Shown piece after piece: positions 26,260 to 34,954 of a stretch of 35,653 bases of DNA. A model generated the notes under the pieces. The model saw only the letters and a program-made list of their open reading frames with translations. It did no database searches and was not told where the DNA came from. Where the stretch lies: contig CANPWO010000010.1 of the NCBI GenBank assembly GCA_947584535.1, forward strand, positions 1-35,653, read 5' to 3'. Source of the stretch: an uncultured Clostridia bacterium. GTDB taxonomy: Bacteria; Bacillota; Clostridia; TANB77; CAG-465. Made by a program: the position numbers and the translations under genes. How positions within the stretch are numbered: the first letter of the stretch is position 1; each line of letters starts with the position of its first letter.

Positions 26260-26438
26260 ATTATAACTTAATTTTTTATCATTTCTTTCAAAATATATTC
26301 CTTTAGCCCCACCCTTAAAGATTTTCCATTACTATATATTAAATACTTAATTATCAGTTTATTAAAAATCTAAAAAATTTTTAGTTTAATATAATTATTA
26401 TTACTATTATAATAATTTAAGCATACAAAATCAATCCT

Positions 26439-28628
26439 TTAAAAAACACATAAATGTATTGTATCACCTTTAAATATAATTTGTTCTTTTGAATAATAAT
26501 CCCAATTATTATCACAGAAAAATTTTTCAATTTCAATATCCTTATCTTTTATTTCTATTAGTTGTTTATTTAATTTCTCATTAATTATTGAGCCAACACT
26601 CCACTCTGGATAAAATGCTCTTATATTCATGTCTCCATAACATATAATATTTTGATATGAATATGAAGGACTTTTATCTCTATAAAAAACTATATTTTTA
26701 ATATTAATTCCTGTATTTAATTCATATTCTAATATTTCATCTTTAATTTGTGTACATATATAATTATCTAAATAATTTAAAATATAATGATCTTTTATTA
26801 TTTTTTGATAACTAACATATTGAATTCCTAAATAAAATATTAAAATTAAAATAATAAAATTATTAATAATTTTATTACATTTAACTTCATATAATAAATG
26901 AATAATAATTATTCCAATTATTGAAGCTATAGCATATGAACTTCTAGCAACCATCCATATAGAGTCAGTTTTAATTATTAATTGTGGTAATATAGTAAAA
27001 ATATTTAACATTATTATAATATATATAAGCTTTAAAATACTTAATAATTTATAAGAACCTTTTGATTTATCTATTATAATTGAAATTATAAAAATAATAA
27101 TACTAATTATAATTATTGATAAAAAAAAGTATTTTGGTAGGATGTCAAAAGATCTAATATATAATTCCTTAAGTCCTACAAATATTTTTCTTAAAGATTC
27201 TTCAATAATATATATACCTGTAGTCACTCTACTATTATTGAAAAAGAAATTAACTACTAAATAATTTATTATAGCTGGTATTCCATAAATCAATCCTAAA
27301 AATATATTATTTTTTATAAATTGTTTTATATTTTTAGAATACTTAACAATATATATAGCTCCTAATCCCATAAAAATTGATATAGTACCTTGATATGAAA
27401 ATATAGCTAGTAACATAAAAAACATTGATACTATAAATCTCTTTATTGTTTTTTTGTTTAAAAACTTAATAAAAAAATCTACTCCTAATATACTCATAAG
27501 AATAGAAAAAGAAAGTATTCCTTTTTCAAAAAATAAAAATAACTCAATTAAAAATGGATTAATTACAATAGCTATAGCTAATATTCCACATAAAAATTTA
27601 TTACTAATATCTTTAATAAATATCCTATATAACTTGTAAATAGATAATGATACAAATATAATTCCTAAACCAAAAGATATAATATATGATTTATATATTC
27701 CTAAATTTAATATTGAAATTATATACCAAAATCCTGCTGTTAAAAATCTACCAGATAACAAAAAATGTTTTAAAGGAATTATATAATTTTGATTAAATAT
27801 AGTGTAAGTATCTGTTGCGTATTGTAATTTAATAAATGCACCTAAAAATAATATTGTAACCCCAAAAAAAAGCCAAAAAGCTTTATCTTTAAAAATCCCA
27901 CAAAATATGTTCTTTATGTTTATAGCAAAATCAAAAATTTTAAGTGTAAATTTCATATTATGTCTTCTGCAAAACAAACTTATTTTTTCAGTTTTACTTG
28001 CCCAAGTTGCATTAAAATGATGAATACAACACGTATTCTCTGTAAATAAATTATCATGATAATCATAACTCAAAGGATAAAAATAATCTCTAGGATATAC
28101 AAGTAGCTCTCCATTATAAAAACTTTGTATCTCTTTTTTTTCTTTATCAAATCCCAAAGTTTCCAACATATTTGTTACTTGTCTTGGAATAGTTAAAGCA
28201 TATATATCATTATTATTAAATCCTTCTAAATTATCATATTGAGAAATTAAACTATCTATAAAAACATTATGTGGTTTCCTCACTCCAATTATTGCAGCAT
28301 TTACTAAACCTGAATCTTCTACTCCTAGAAAACATTCGCTTGATTCTATTATATCTAAAATATCTCTTGTAATCTCCATATCTGTGTCTAAATATATTCC
28401 ACCGTATTCTGATAACACTTTAAGTCTTGCATAATCAGATACAAATGCCCATTTTTTATTTTCATATGCCTGTTTAATAAATATATTCTGATTTACATCA
28501 AAATTATCTTCATTCCAACATATTATCTTATAATCTGGTAAATACTTTTTCCAACTTTCAATGCATTTTTTAGCTATTTCTGGTAAATCATTTTTACCAA
28601 ACCAACAATAATGAATTATCTTTTCCAT
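26439..28628 (-). CDS. Fusion: GT32 glycosyltransferase + GtrII-like membrane glucosyltransferase
   Basis: This 729-residue protein joins two enzymes. Residues 1-245 are a family 32 glycosyltransferase (capsular/OCH1 type, PF04488) with IIHYCWFGKNDLP at 4-16, the segment WAFVSDYARLKVLSEYGGIYL and the metal-binding DTD at 81-83. From about residue 250 it is a GtrII-like membrane protein of about ten helices with the C-terminal soluble domain found in the proteins at 16187 and 17824 (NIVFYRDKSPSYSYQNIICYGD, ending IHLCVF). The GT32 part would act in the cytoplasm and the membrane part on the outer face. There is no stop or weak point between them, and the start has AAGGAGG. It is the last gene of the large glycosyltransferase operon, 115 bases after its neighbour. 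Confidence 0.83.
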   Translation of the reverse strand: MEKIIHYCWFGKNDLPEIAKKCIESWKKYLPDYKIICWNEDNFDVNQNIFIKQAYENKKWAFVSDYARLKVLSEYGGIYLDTDMEITRDILDIIESSECFLGVEDSGLVNAAIIGVRKPHNVFIDSLISQYDNLEGFNNNDIYALTIPRQVTNMLETLGFDKEKKEIQSFYNGELLVYPRDYFYPLSYDYHDNLFTENTCCIHHFNATWASKTEKISLFCRRHNMKFTLKIFDFAINIKNIFCGIFKDKAFWLFFGVTILFLGAFIKLQYATDTYTIFNQNYIIPLKHFLLSGRFLTAGFWYIISILNLGIYKSYIISFGLGIIFVSLSIYKLYRIFIKDISNKFLCGILAIAIVINPFLIELFLFFEKGILSFSILMSILGVDFFIKFLNKKTIKRFIVSMFFMLLAIFSYQGTISIFMGLGAIYIVKYSKNIKQFIKNNIFLGLIYGIPAIINYLVVNFFFNNSRVTTGIYIIEESLRKIFVGLKELYIRSFDILPKYFFLSIIIISIIIFIISIIIDKSKGSYKLLSILKLIYIIIMLNIFTILPQLIIKTDSIWMVARSSYAIASIIGIIIIHLLYEVKCNKIINNFIILILIFYLGIQYVSYQKIIKDHYILNYLDNYICTQIKDEILEYELNTGINIKNIVFYRDKSPSYSYQNIICYGDMNIRAFYPEWSVGSIINEKLNKQLIEIKDKDIEIEKFFCDNNWDYYSKEQIIFKGDTIHLCVF

Positions 28629-28743
28629 AAAAGCCTCCTTACTTTTAACTACACTAATTTATTATTAAAAAATATTAAATTTTAATAATATAATAATTCT
28701 ATTTATATATATAAAATATGTTTATTATATAATAAATAATTAT

Positions 28744-29799
28744 CTAAACTATACTGACATATCTAATAGCAAAAAATCTATAATATATGTATTTTTTTAA
28801 AATGATTTCAATTAGATTATATCTATTATTTTTTATAGAATTATGTAATAATCTATTACTAAGCCTTTTTATCATACTTTGTGATTTTAATAATTTTTGA
28901 AAATAAAAATTTTCATACATCTCATTTTCCAACTTATTAATATTTTTACAAAACTTAATTATAAATTCTTTGCTTTTATTATTTAAAGAAATCTTTTCAA
29001 GTAATTCTTCATAAAAACGTCTAGTATATAATATATATTTGGCTTTTTCTTTTTCCCTATTTGTTAAACTTAATATATCAATTTTATCAAAAACATATTC
29101 TAATGCTGTTATAATATTAAGTGTATTTGAATTAAATTCTTGATTCATTATAGAATTTAAATTTTGCACATAATTATAACCCACCTCGTTTAAGTAAAAT
29201 ATATTTTTTGAATTTAAAATTACACATGGAATTACAGCTAAGTCTTCATAATTTATATTCTCAGGAAATTTAATATTTTCAATTAATTCTTTTTTTATTA
29301 TTTTATTCCAACATGATGGAGAAATCATCATATCTAAACATCCCCATTTATTGTCGTTATAACTATTATTCTTAGTTTCGATAATAAATTCATTTTTATA
29401 ATTTATTAAATCAATATTTTTTATATCAAAAATAATCATATCTATATCATCGTTATTTTTTAATATATTATTAAATACTTTTTTATAAATATTTTCTTCT
29501 ATATAATCATCTGAATCAACAAAATGCACATATTTTCCTTTTGCTTCTGATATACATCTATTTCTTGTTGCTCCCCTACCTTTGTTCTCCTGTGAGAAAA
29601 ATTTTATTAAACTTGAATATTTTTCTGTATATTCTACTATTATTTCTTTAATATTACCTTTTGAACCATCATCTACTACAATTATTTCAGCATTTATATT
29701 TGCTTTATTAATTGCAGATATAACTGATTCAATACACTTTTTAAAATAGTTTTCAGTGTTATATACTGGAATTAAAACGGATAAATCTAAATTATTCAT
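28744..29799 (-). CDS. GT2 family glycosyltransferase
   Basis: This 351-residue cytoplasmic glycosyltransferase has a family 2 GT-A domain: LSVLIPVYNTENYFKKCIES at 6-25, VVDDGSKGN at 41-49, ENKGRGATRNRC at 71-82 and the metal-binding VDSDD at 94-98. A WNKIIKKELIE segment near 165 is typical of capsular and teichoic-acid enzymes. The C-terminal 130 residues are helical and Lys/Asn-rich, probably for membrane or partner contact. The start ATG at 29799 has AGGAG upstream, and the gene follows its neighbour by 11 bases in the operon. It probably adds one sugar of the surface polymer repeat; the sugar is not readable from sequence. Confidence 0.88.
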   Translation of the reverse strand: MNNLDLSVLIPVYNTENYFKKCIESVISAINKANINAEIIVVDDGSKGNIKEIIVEYTEKYSSLIKFFSQENKGRGATRNRCISEAKGKYVHFVDSDDYIEENIYKKVFNNILKNNDDIDMIIFDIKNIDLINYKNEFIIETKNNSYNDNKWGCLDMMISPSCWNKIIKKELIENIKFPENINYEDLAVIPCVILNSKNIFYLNEVGYNYVQNLNSIMNQEFNSNTLNIITALEYVFDKIDILSLTNREKEKAKYILYTRRFYEELLEKISLNNKSKEFIIKFCKNINKLENEMYENFYFQKLLKSQSMIKRLSNRLLHNSIKNNRYNLIEIILKKYIYYRFFAIRYVSIV

Positions 29800-29810
29800 A
29801 GAATATACTC

Positions 29811-30863
29811 CTATCTATTAATAAATTCGTTTAATTTGTTATTTGAAAAATCATCAAAATTATCTTTCCAATCTCTATATAATTTAATAATTTCTTCTTT
29901 ATTTTCTAAAGCATACATTGTTTTTTTATAAATTTCATCTATATCATCCTCACTTTTTACAACTAAGTAATCTTGTAATTTAGAATTTTTAAAATACGAA
30001 TGATTATTTCCTGTTATACAAGGTACACCAAGTTCTAAACTTTCAAGAGGAAGTACAGGCGAACACTCAGTAAATGTTACATATAAATTTACATCATTTA
30101 AAGACATTCTATTTAATAATTCTTGTCTTGGCAAATATTTTAAATTTTTATCATTTATTTGTATATTCATTGTACTACAAAATTCATTTATTTGCGGTGT
30201 AACTGGTATTATATCAACAATTGCATTTTTTACCATCGATACTGCACTTAATTGATTTACTGTATTTTTTCCCCATCTATCTCCTGCTGAATATGAACCT
30301 ATATACATTTTACCTTTTTCTTTTGCAAAGGCCTCTTTATTTGTAATACCAACATTTTTTACATTATTTGTTACAAAAAATGAATTATATCCTTTTTCTT
30401 TATAATATATAGCCATACTTTCCTTAAAGAAACCTATTGAATCAACTAAATCTCTGTCCATTAATTCTAATATACTATATAAAAAATATGATTCATTTCT
30501 TTCAACAAACATTGCATGAGAACCATGCCATAAAACTTTTATTATTATACTATTATCCTTTTCTTTTAATTTTTCAATTAAAGCTTTCCAACCAAATGTA
30601 ATTGAACTAAAAATTACATATTTAAATTTTAAATTAATAATAGTATTTGCTATTTCTTCAATTTGTTTTTCATTTAAAAGCTCTTTCATTGCAATAGTAT
30701 TTTCAAATAAATCTTTTGTTGAATTCATAATACCTAAGCATTCAGGATTATATATAGCAAAGCCATCTTCACTACTTAATTTATTTATATCTTCTATTAT
30801 TTTATCCGTTTCATTTTTAGGATATAACAATATACTTTTTATTTTACTAAAATGTCTAGACAT
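29811..30863 (-). CDS. GT4-like (GT-B) glycosyltransferase, paralogue of the next upstream gene
   Basis: This 350-residue GT-B type protein has a clear C-terminal donor domain: YIGSYSAGDRWGKN, then VNLYVTFTECSPVLPLESLELGVPCITG with the E-x7-E pattern, then LVVKSEDDIDEIYKKTMYALEN. The N-terminal half (EDGFAIYNPECLGIMNSTKDLFENTIAMKEL) is unusual for GT4. The whole protein aligns with the C-terminal 340 residues of the 580-residue protein encoded 16 bases upstream (GVTSATKELFENLVPLQ; FSECAPMLPIESMEVGTICLTG), showing duplication. It is predicted cytoplasmic. The acceptor could be a glycan or a protein; this type resembles transferases in surface-glycan loci, but I cannot name the linkage. Confidence 0.8.
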   Translation of the reverse strand: MSRHFSKIKSILLYPKNETDKIIEDINKLSSEDGFAIYNPECLGIMNSTKDLFENTIAMKELLNEKQIEEIANTIINLKFKYVIFSSITFGWKALIEKLKEKDNSIIIKVLWHGSHAMFVERNESYFLYSILELMDRDLVDSIGFFKESMAIYYKEKGYNSFFVTNNVKNVGITNKEAFAKEKGKMYIGSYSAGDRWGKNTVNQLSAVSMVKNAIVDIIPVTPQINEFCSTMNIQINDKNLKYLPRQELLNRMSLNDVNLYVTFTECSPVLPLESLELGVPCITGNNHSYFKNSKLQDYLVVKSEDDIDEIYKKTMYALENKEEIIKLYRDWKDNFDDFSNNKLNEFINR

Positions 30864-30879
30864 TTTACCACCTATATTT

Positions 30880-32622
30880 TTACATATTTAAGAAAGATTT
30901 AACACTTTCTTTACTTTCATTATCATATGAATTTTTCCATTTTTTATATAAATCAAATATAATATCTTTATTTTCTAATGCATATTCTATCTTATCTCTA
31001 ATACTACATACATCATCTTCCCTAGATACTACGAGATATTTTTCAAGTTCAGTATTTTTAAAATAATGATGATTATCACCTGTAAGGCAAATAGTACCTA
31101 CTTCCATACTTTCTATAGGTAACATCGGAGCACATTCAGAAAATGTTACATATAAATTAATATCATTTTGTGCCATTCTTTTTAAAAGTTCTTCTCTTTT
31201 TACTCCTTTTTTTAAGCCCTGCATATTTGTATTAACTTTTGAAGCAAAAACTTGTCCATCAAAATTTAAAGGAACACTATCAATAACTGCGTTATTAACT
31301 AAAGAAGCGCCTGCAATTTGATTAAACATATTTTTTCTCCAGTCCATACCAGCAGCATATATACCAATTAATATTTTATCATCATTTCTTTTTTCTTTTG
31401 CAATATTATTTTTAAAATTTTCATCTAATCTAACAGTATTTTTAATAAATGCTGTATTAAAGCCTTGTGAATTATAAAAATTAACTAAACTTTCTTTACA
31501 AGTACCAAATACATCAATTATTCCTTCTCTACATAAATTTATAACTTTTAAGTTAGTTTTCCAATTCATAATATCTACTAACTGACCATTTATTTGAGAA
31601 TTACTACTATGCCAAAAAATCTTTATTTTTATATCATTGTCTAAATTTCTTATCTTTCTTGCTAACTTATCATATCCATATTCAAAAGCACTAAAAATAA
31701 CTTGTTTTGGCTTTATATCTATTATTTTATTTGCAATCAAATCCACTTGTTTATCGGTAATAAGCCCTTGTAAAGGTACTAAATTTTCAAACAATTCTTT
31801 AGTCGCACTTGTAACTCCCATCCATCTAGGATTATGAAATATAACATAGTCTACATTTTTTTCTTTATATGAGCAAAGTATATTATATGCTTCTTGGACT
31901 GAAGATTTTATTACTTGTTTATCTTGAAATTTTCCTTTTTGTTGTTTATTTATATATCTTTTTGCTCCTATTTTGTTTCTAATACTATCAGTTAAACTTA
32001 ATAAATATCTAAGTGAATATGAACCATATTTATAATATATTTTTTGCTTAATTTTACAATATAGACTTATTTTTTCATCTTTATGTAGTATAGTTTTTGT
32101 ATTTTCAGATATATTCTTTCCATGTCTTTCATAATCAATTGGATAAAAATAATCATAAGGATATATATATATTTCTTTATTAATAGCAACAAGAGAGTTA
32201 AAAGTATTAGCTAAATCTCTATTTAACACTTTTGAAAAAACAGCAGTTATATCTTTGTCTTCAGTTTTTTCAATTTCATCAAGAACTTTTTTTATAATTA
32301 AATTTTTCTTTGACTTACACCATATAATATTTGTAGCTATAGTATTTTCAGTATCAAAGCCTAAAAATACCTCATTTTTAAAAAAGTTATTAAGTGAACT
32401 TCTTATTTCGAGCATTCCATCTATAACAAGTCCACCTTCAATATATTCTATATATAATCTTAAATAATCATTATACAAGGGATGTTCTTCTTTAAGTTTA
32501 ATATTATCTTTATACTTTTTTAACTCATTAGTTGTTAATATATGTAAATCAATATCACTTATATATCTACTATAGTTTAAGTAATATTTTTCAATATTAT
32601 TTAAAACAAATACTTTATTCAT
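30880..32622 (-). CDS. Fusion: degenerate GT32-like domain + GT4-like glycosyltransferase
   Basis: Residues 1-195 resemble GT32: YNDYLRLYIEYIEGGLVIDGMLEI corresponds to the YARLKVLSEYGGIYLDTDMEI of the 729-residue protein, and YIYPYDYFYPIDYERHGKNISENT matches its YPRDYFYPLSYDYHDNLFTENT. The DTD metal motif is replaced by DGM (68-70) and the IIHYCWFG opening is missing, so this domain may be inactive or bind rather than transfer. Residues 235-580 are a GT-B domain with GIYAAGMDWRKN and ECAPMLPIESME (E-x7-E), paralogous to the protein encoded at 29811. The start has AAGGAG. The gene sits mid-operon with spacers of 16 and 27 bases. Substrates are unknown. Confidence 0.8.
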   Translation of the reverse strand: MNKVFVLNNIEKYYLNYSRYISDIDLHILTTNELKKYKDNIKLKEEHPLYNDYLRLYIEYIEGGLVIDGMLEIRSSLNNFFKNEVFLGFDTENTIATNIIWCKSKKNLIIKKVLDEIEKTEDKDITAVFSKVLNRDLANTFNSLVAINKEIYIYPYDYFYPIDYERHGKNISENTKTILHKDEKISLYCKIKQKIYYKYGSYSLRYLLSLTDSIRNKIGAKRYINKQQKGKFQDKQVIKSSVQEAYNILCSYKEKNVDYVIFHNPRWMGVTSATKELFENLVPLQGLITDKQVDLIANKIIDIKPKQVIFSAFEYGYDKLARKIRNLDNDIKIKIFWHSSNSQINGQLVDIMNWKTNLKVINLCREGIIDVFGTCKESLVNFYNSQGFNTAFIKNTVRLDENFKNNIAKEKRNDDKILIGIYAAGMDWRKNMFNQIAGASLVNNAVIDSVPLNFDGQVFASKVNTNMQGLKKGVKREELLKRMAQNDINLYVTFSECAPMLPIESMEVGTICLTGDNHHYFKNTELEKYLVVSREDDVCSIRDKIEYALENKDIIFDLYKKWKNSYDNESKESVKSFLNM

Positions 32623-32649
32623 ATTTCTCCTTATTTTGATATATTTATA

Positions 32650-34884
32650 TTATTTTTTTTGAAAATGTTTAGCTCTAAATCTTTTAAATCCGTAAATCAT
32701 ATTTCTATACCATTTATATTCCCATAAAAAATTAACAATTTTATTATTTCTCTTAATCATAACATCAGGATTATAATAATATTTTCTATTTGTTTCATTA
32801 AATAGTACCAAATATCTTTCTATAAGATTATAATCATTTTTTATATCTTCAAATTTTACTGTTGTTCCATTTTTTATAGTATCAGAAATTATTTTTAACA
32901 TTTTATCTTGCATTATACTTACAGTAAATTTACTTAAAATTCTTTTTCTACAGTTATTTCTTATATTTTTATTATCTATAATTTCTTCAATTGCACAAAC
33001 ATATTCATTAATTTCATCATTAGAATACTTATAATTATTTATATCTTTGTTAGGATCTTGATATAATTTTATTATTCTACCACATTCTTCATTTACTAAT
33101 TCCTTTTGACCACCTACATCAGCAGTAATTACTGGAACCCCCATTGCAAGTGATTCGTATGTAGTAAGTGATATTCCTTCATTCATAGAACAAATTAAAG
33201 TAGCATCCGCAATTTTATAATACTCCCTAATATCATTTTTAGAAGGGATAAATACGATATTGTCATTTAAACTATATTCATTTACTTTTTGTTTAACACC
33301 TTCAAGCATATTTCCATCTCCAATAACTATAAATGCAATATCATTTCTTTTCTTTAATAATTCTCTTAATATTTCAACCATTAAATATGGTCTTTTTTGT
33401 TCAGCAATACGGCAAGGGAATATTACTTTTTTCTTATTTTTTATCTTATTAATCAAAATATCTTTAGAAGGTTCTATAATATCAGGATTAAATTTTTTTT
33501 CATTTGTACCAATATAAACAACATCAATATTATTATTTTGTTTATGCATTTTATTGCGCATAACATCTATAAGATATTTTGAACAAGTATAAGTATAATC
33601 TAAATATTTCTCAACTGCTATAGAATCTCTTGGAAATCCTCCATCTCTCCAATGCCATTCTTCCATATGTATATAATCAATTATAGGAATTTGAGGATAT
33701 ATATATTTTAACCATGGTAATACATAATACCCATAAGCACTATTACTTTGAAATATTAAATCTATATTTCTTGATTTTATTAGATATGATATAAAAGCAG
33801 GCCAATCTTTCTTATCTAAAAAGGTTGTTAAATCAAAAATATCGGTAGTATACTTTTCAAATTGTTGTCTCCACACATATTTAGATGCTTCTGTTGTTAC
33901 TACACTTATTTCATATCCTTGTTCAACTAATTTTTCAATTAAATCTATATTAAACTTATCGGCCCCTCCTAATGTCATCCAAGGAAATATAAATAATATT
34001 CTTTTTCCATTTTTTTCTTTATTTAATAGAGGTAAATCTATATTAAATTCATACGGATGAGAAGAAAAAGGTTTAAAAGAATCTGTGCTAGGATATTGTA
34101 TAGCTTTTACTTTTTTCTTTATTGGCTTTGCAGATTTAATAACATTCTTATTTGCAATTTTGGCATTCTTTTTATTAGAATTTAAAGTATGTAACCTTCC
34201 TCCTTGTTGCCTTCTATACCAAGTACCATAATAAGACATTCTTATTGGTTTTTTACCTTTTTTTAATAAATTAATCCATAATTGCCAATCTTCATGTGAT
34301 TTATTTGGAGAAGCTGAAAATCCTCCCACATCTAATATATCTTGCTTTTTTATTAACGCCATACAAGTTAATAAATTTTCTTTTTTCTCTTTAAAAGTGT
34401 CAAACTTTGGATTCCATAAATATTCTATATCTCCAAATCCTACTGAGTTACTATATACCCAAGATACTTCTGGATGAGTATATGCTGCAAAAAAAGAGGT
34501 CTCCAAAATGGTAGGATCAATTAAATCATCATCATCTAATATAAAAACATATTCAGCAGAAGCTAAAGTAATCCCTTTATCTCTTGTAGCTGGTGTACCA
34601 ATGTTTTCTTTATTATAGTAAATTTTTATTCTATCATCTAATTTTGATAACTTTATTAATAAATCTTTACTTTCTTCATTTTTACTACAATCATCTACTA
34701 TAATCCACTCCCAAAAAGGAAATGTTTGATCTAAAATGCTGTTTGCAGTTTGTAAAATTGTATTTTTTGCATTATAACTTGCAGTTATAATACTAATAAG
34801 TGGTTTATCAAATTTAACATTTCTTCTTAAATTTATATTTTTTCCAGGTTCTCTTGTAAAGTCAAAAAATTTATTTTCCTTCAT
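32650..34884 (-). CDS. Two-domain glycosyltransferase (GT2 + GT4)
   Basis: This 744-residue cytoplasmic protein joins a GT2 domain (residues about 28-250: SIITASYNAKNTILQTANSI, IIVDDCSK, metal-binding DDDD at 117-120, HEDWQLW near 195) and, after a basic linker (KKKVKAIQYP), a GT4 domain from about residue 290 (RILFIFPWMTLGGADKF, FPCRIAEQKRP and the E-x7-E pattern in NEGISLTTYESLAMGVP). A helical tail of about 100 residues with several Tyr and Trp residues follows. Such tandem enzymes are frequent in capsule and rhamnose-rich polymer loci and can add two sugars in turn. The start at 34884 is preferred because AGGAG lies seven bases before it, while the ATG two codons earlier lies only one base from AGGAG. 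It follows the ABC ATPase gene. Confidence 0.88.
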   Translation of the reverse strand: MKENKFFDFTREPGKNINLRRNVKFDKPLISIITASYNAKNTILQTANSILDQTFPFWEWIIVDDCSKNEESKDLLIKLSKLDDRIKIYYNKENIGTPATRDKGITLASAEYVFILDDDDLIDPTILETSFFAAYTHPEVSWVYSNSVGFGDIEYLWNPKFDTFKEKKENLLTCMALIKKQDILDVGGFSASPNKSHEDWQLWINLLKKGKKPIRMSYYGTWYRRQQGGRLHTLNSNKKNAKIANKNVIKSAKPIKKKVKAIQYPSTDSFKPFSSHPYEFNIDLPLLNKEKNGKRILFIFPWMTLGGADKFNIDLIEKLVEQGYEISVVTTEASKYVWRQQFEKYTTDIFDLTTFLDKKDWPAFISYLIKSRNIDLIFQSNSAYGYYVLPWLKYIYPQIPIIDYIHMEEWHWRDGGFPRDSIAVEKYLDYTYTCSKYLIDVMRNKMHKQNNNIDVVYIGTNEKKFNPDIIEPSKDILINKIKNKKKVIFPCRIAEQKRPYLMVEILRELLKKRNDIAFIVIGDGNMLEGVKQKVNEYSLNDNIVFIPSKNDIREYYKIADATLICSMNEGISLTTYESLAMGVPVITADVGGQKELVNEECGRIIKLYQDPNKDINNYKYSNDEINEYVCAIEEIIDNKNIRNNCRKRILSKFTVSIMQDKMLKIISDTIKNGTTVKFEDIKNDYNLIERYLVLFNETNRKYYYNPDVMIKRNNKIVNFLWEYKWYRNMIYGFKRFRAKHFQKK

Positions 34885-34954
34885 TATCATGCTCCTTTTA
34901 AATACTCAAATTATATAATAAATATGAAATTTTTATAATTTATATTTAAAAAAT

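Larger units (their letters stand above)
25222..26438. other. Long AT-rich non-coding region (1.2 kb)
   Basis: No gene longer than about 25 codons with a ribosome site is present on either strand. It holds a 21-base palindrome at 25647-25667 (TATATACAA-G-TTGTATATA core), a plus-strand promoter-like site with an upstream dyad (25738-25806), a 23-codon frame (25844-25915), a 29-bp-arm hairpin at 26191-26259, and an AT-only stem at 26393-26417 that may help end the 729-residue protein gene. The segment 25440-25515 has more G and C than its surroundings and may be a decayed gene remnant. Confidence 0.5.

Noticed and set aside
28651..28700. AT-only hairpin between the GT2 and GT32-GtrII genes as terminator
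   Set aside because: The stem contains only A and T and lacks a proper U-tract; it is expected by chance in DNA of this composition.
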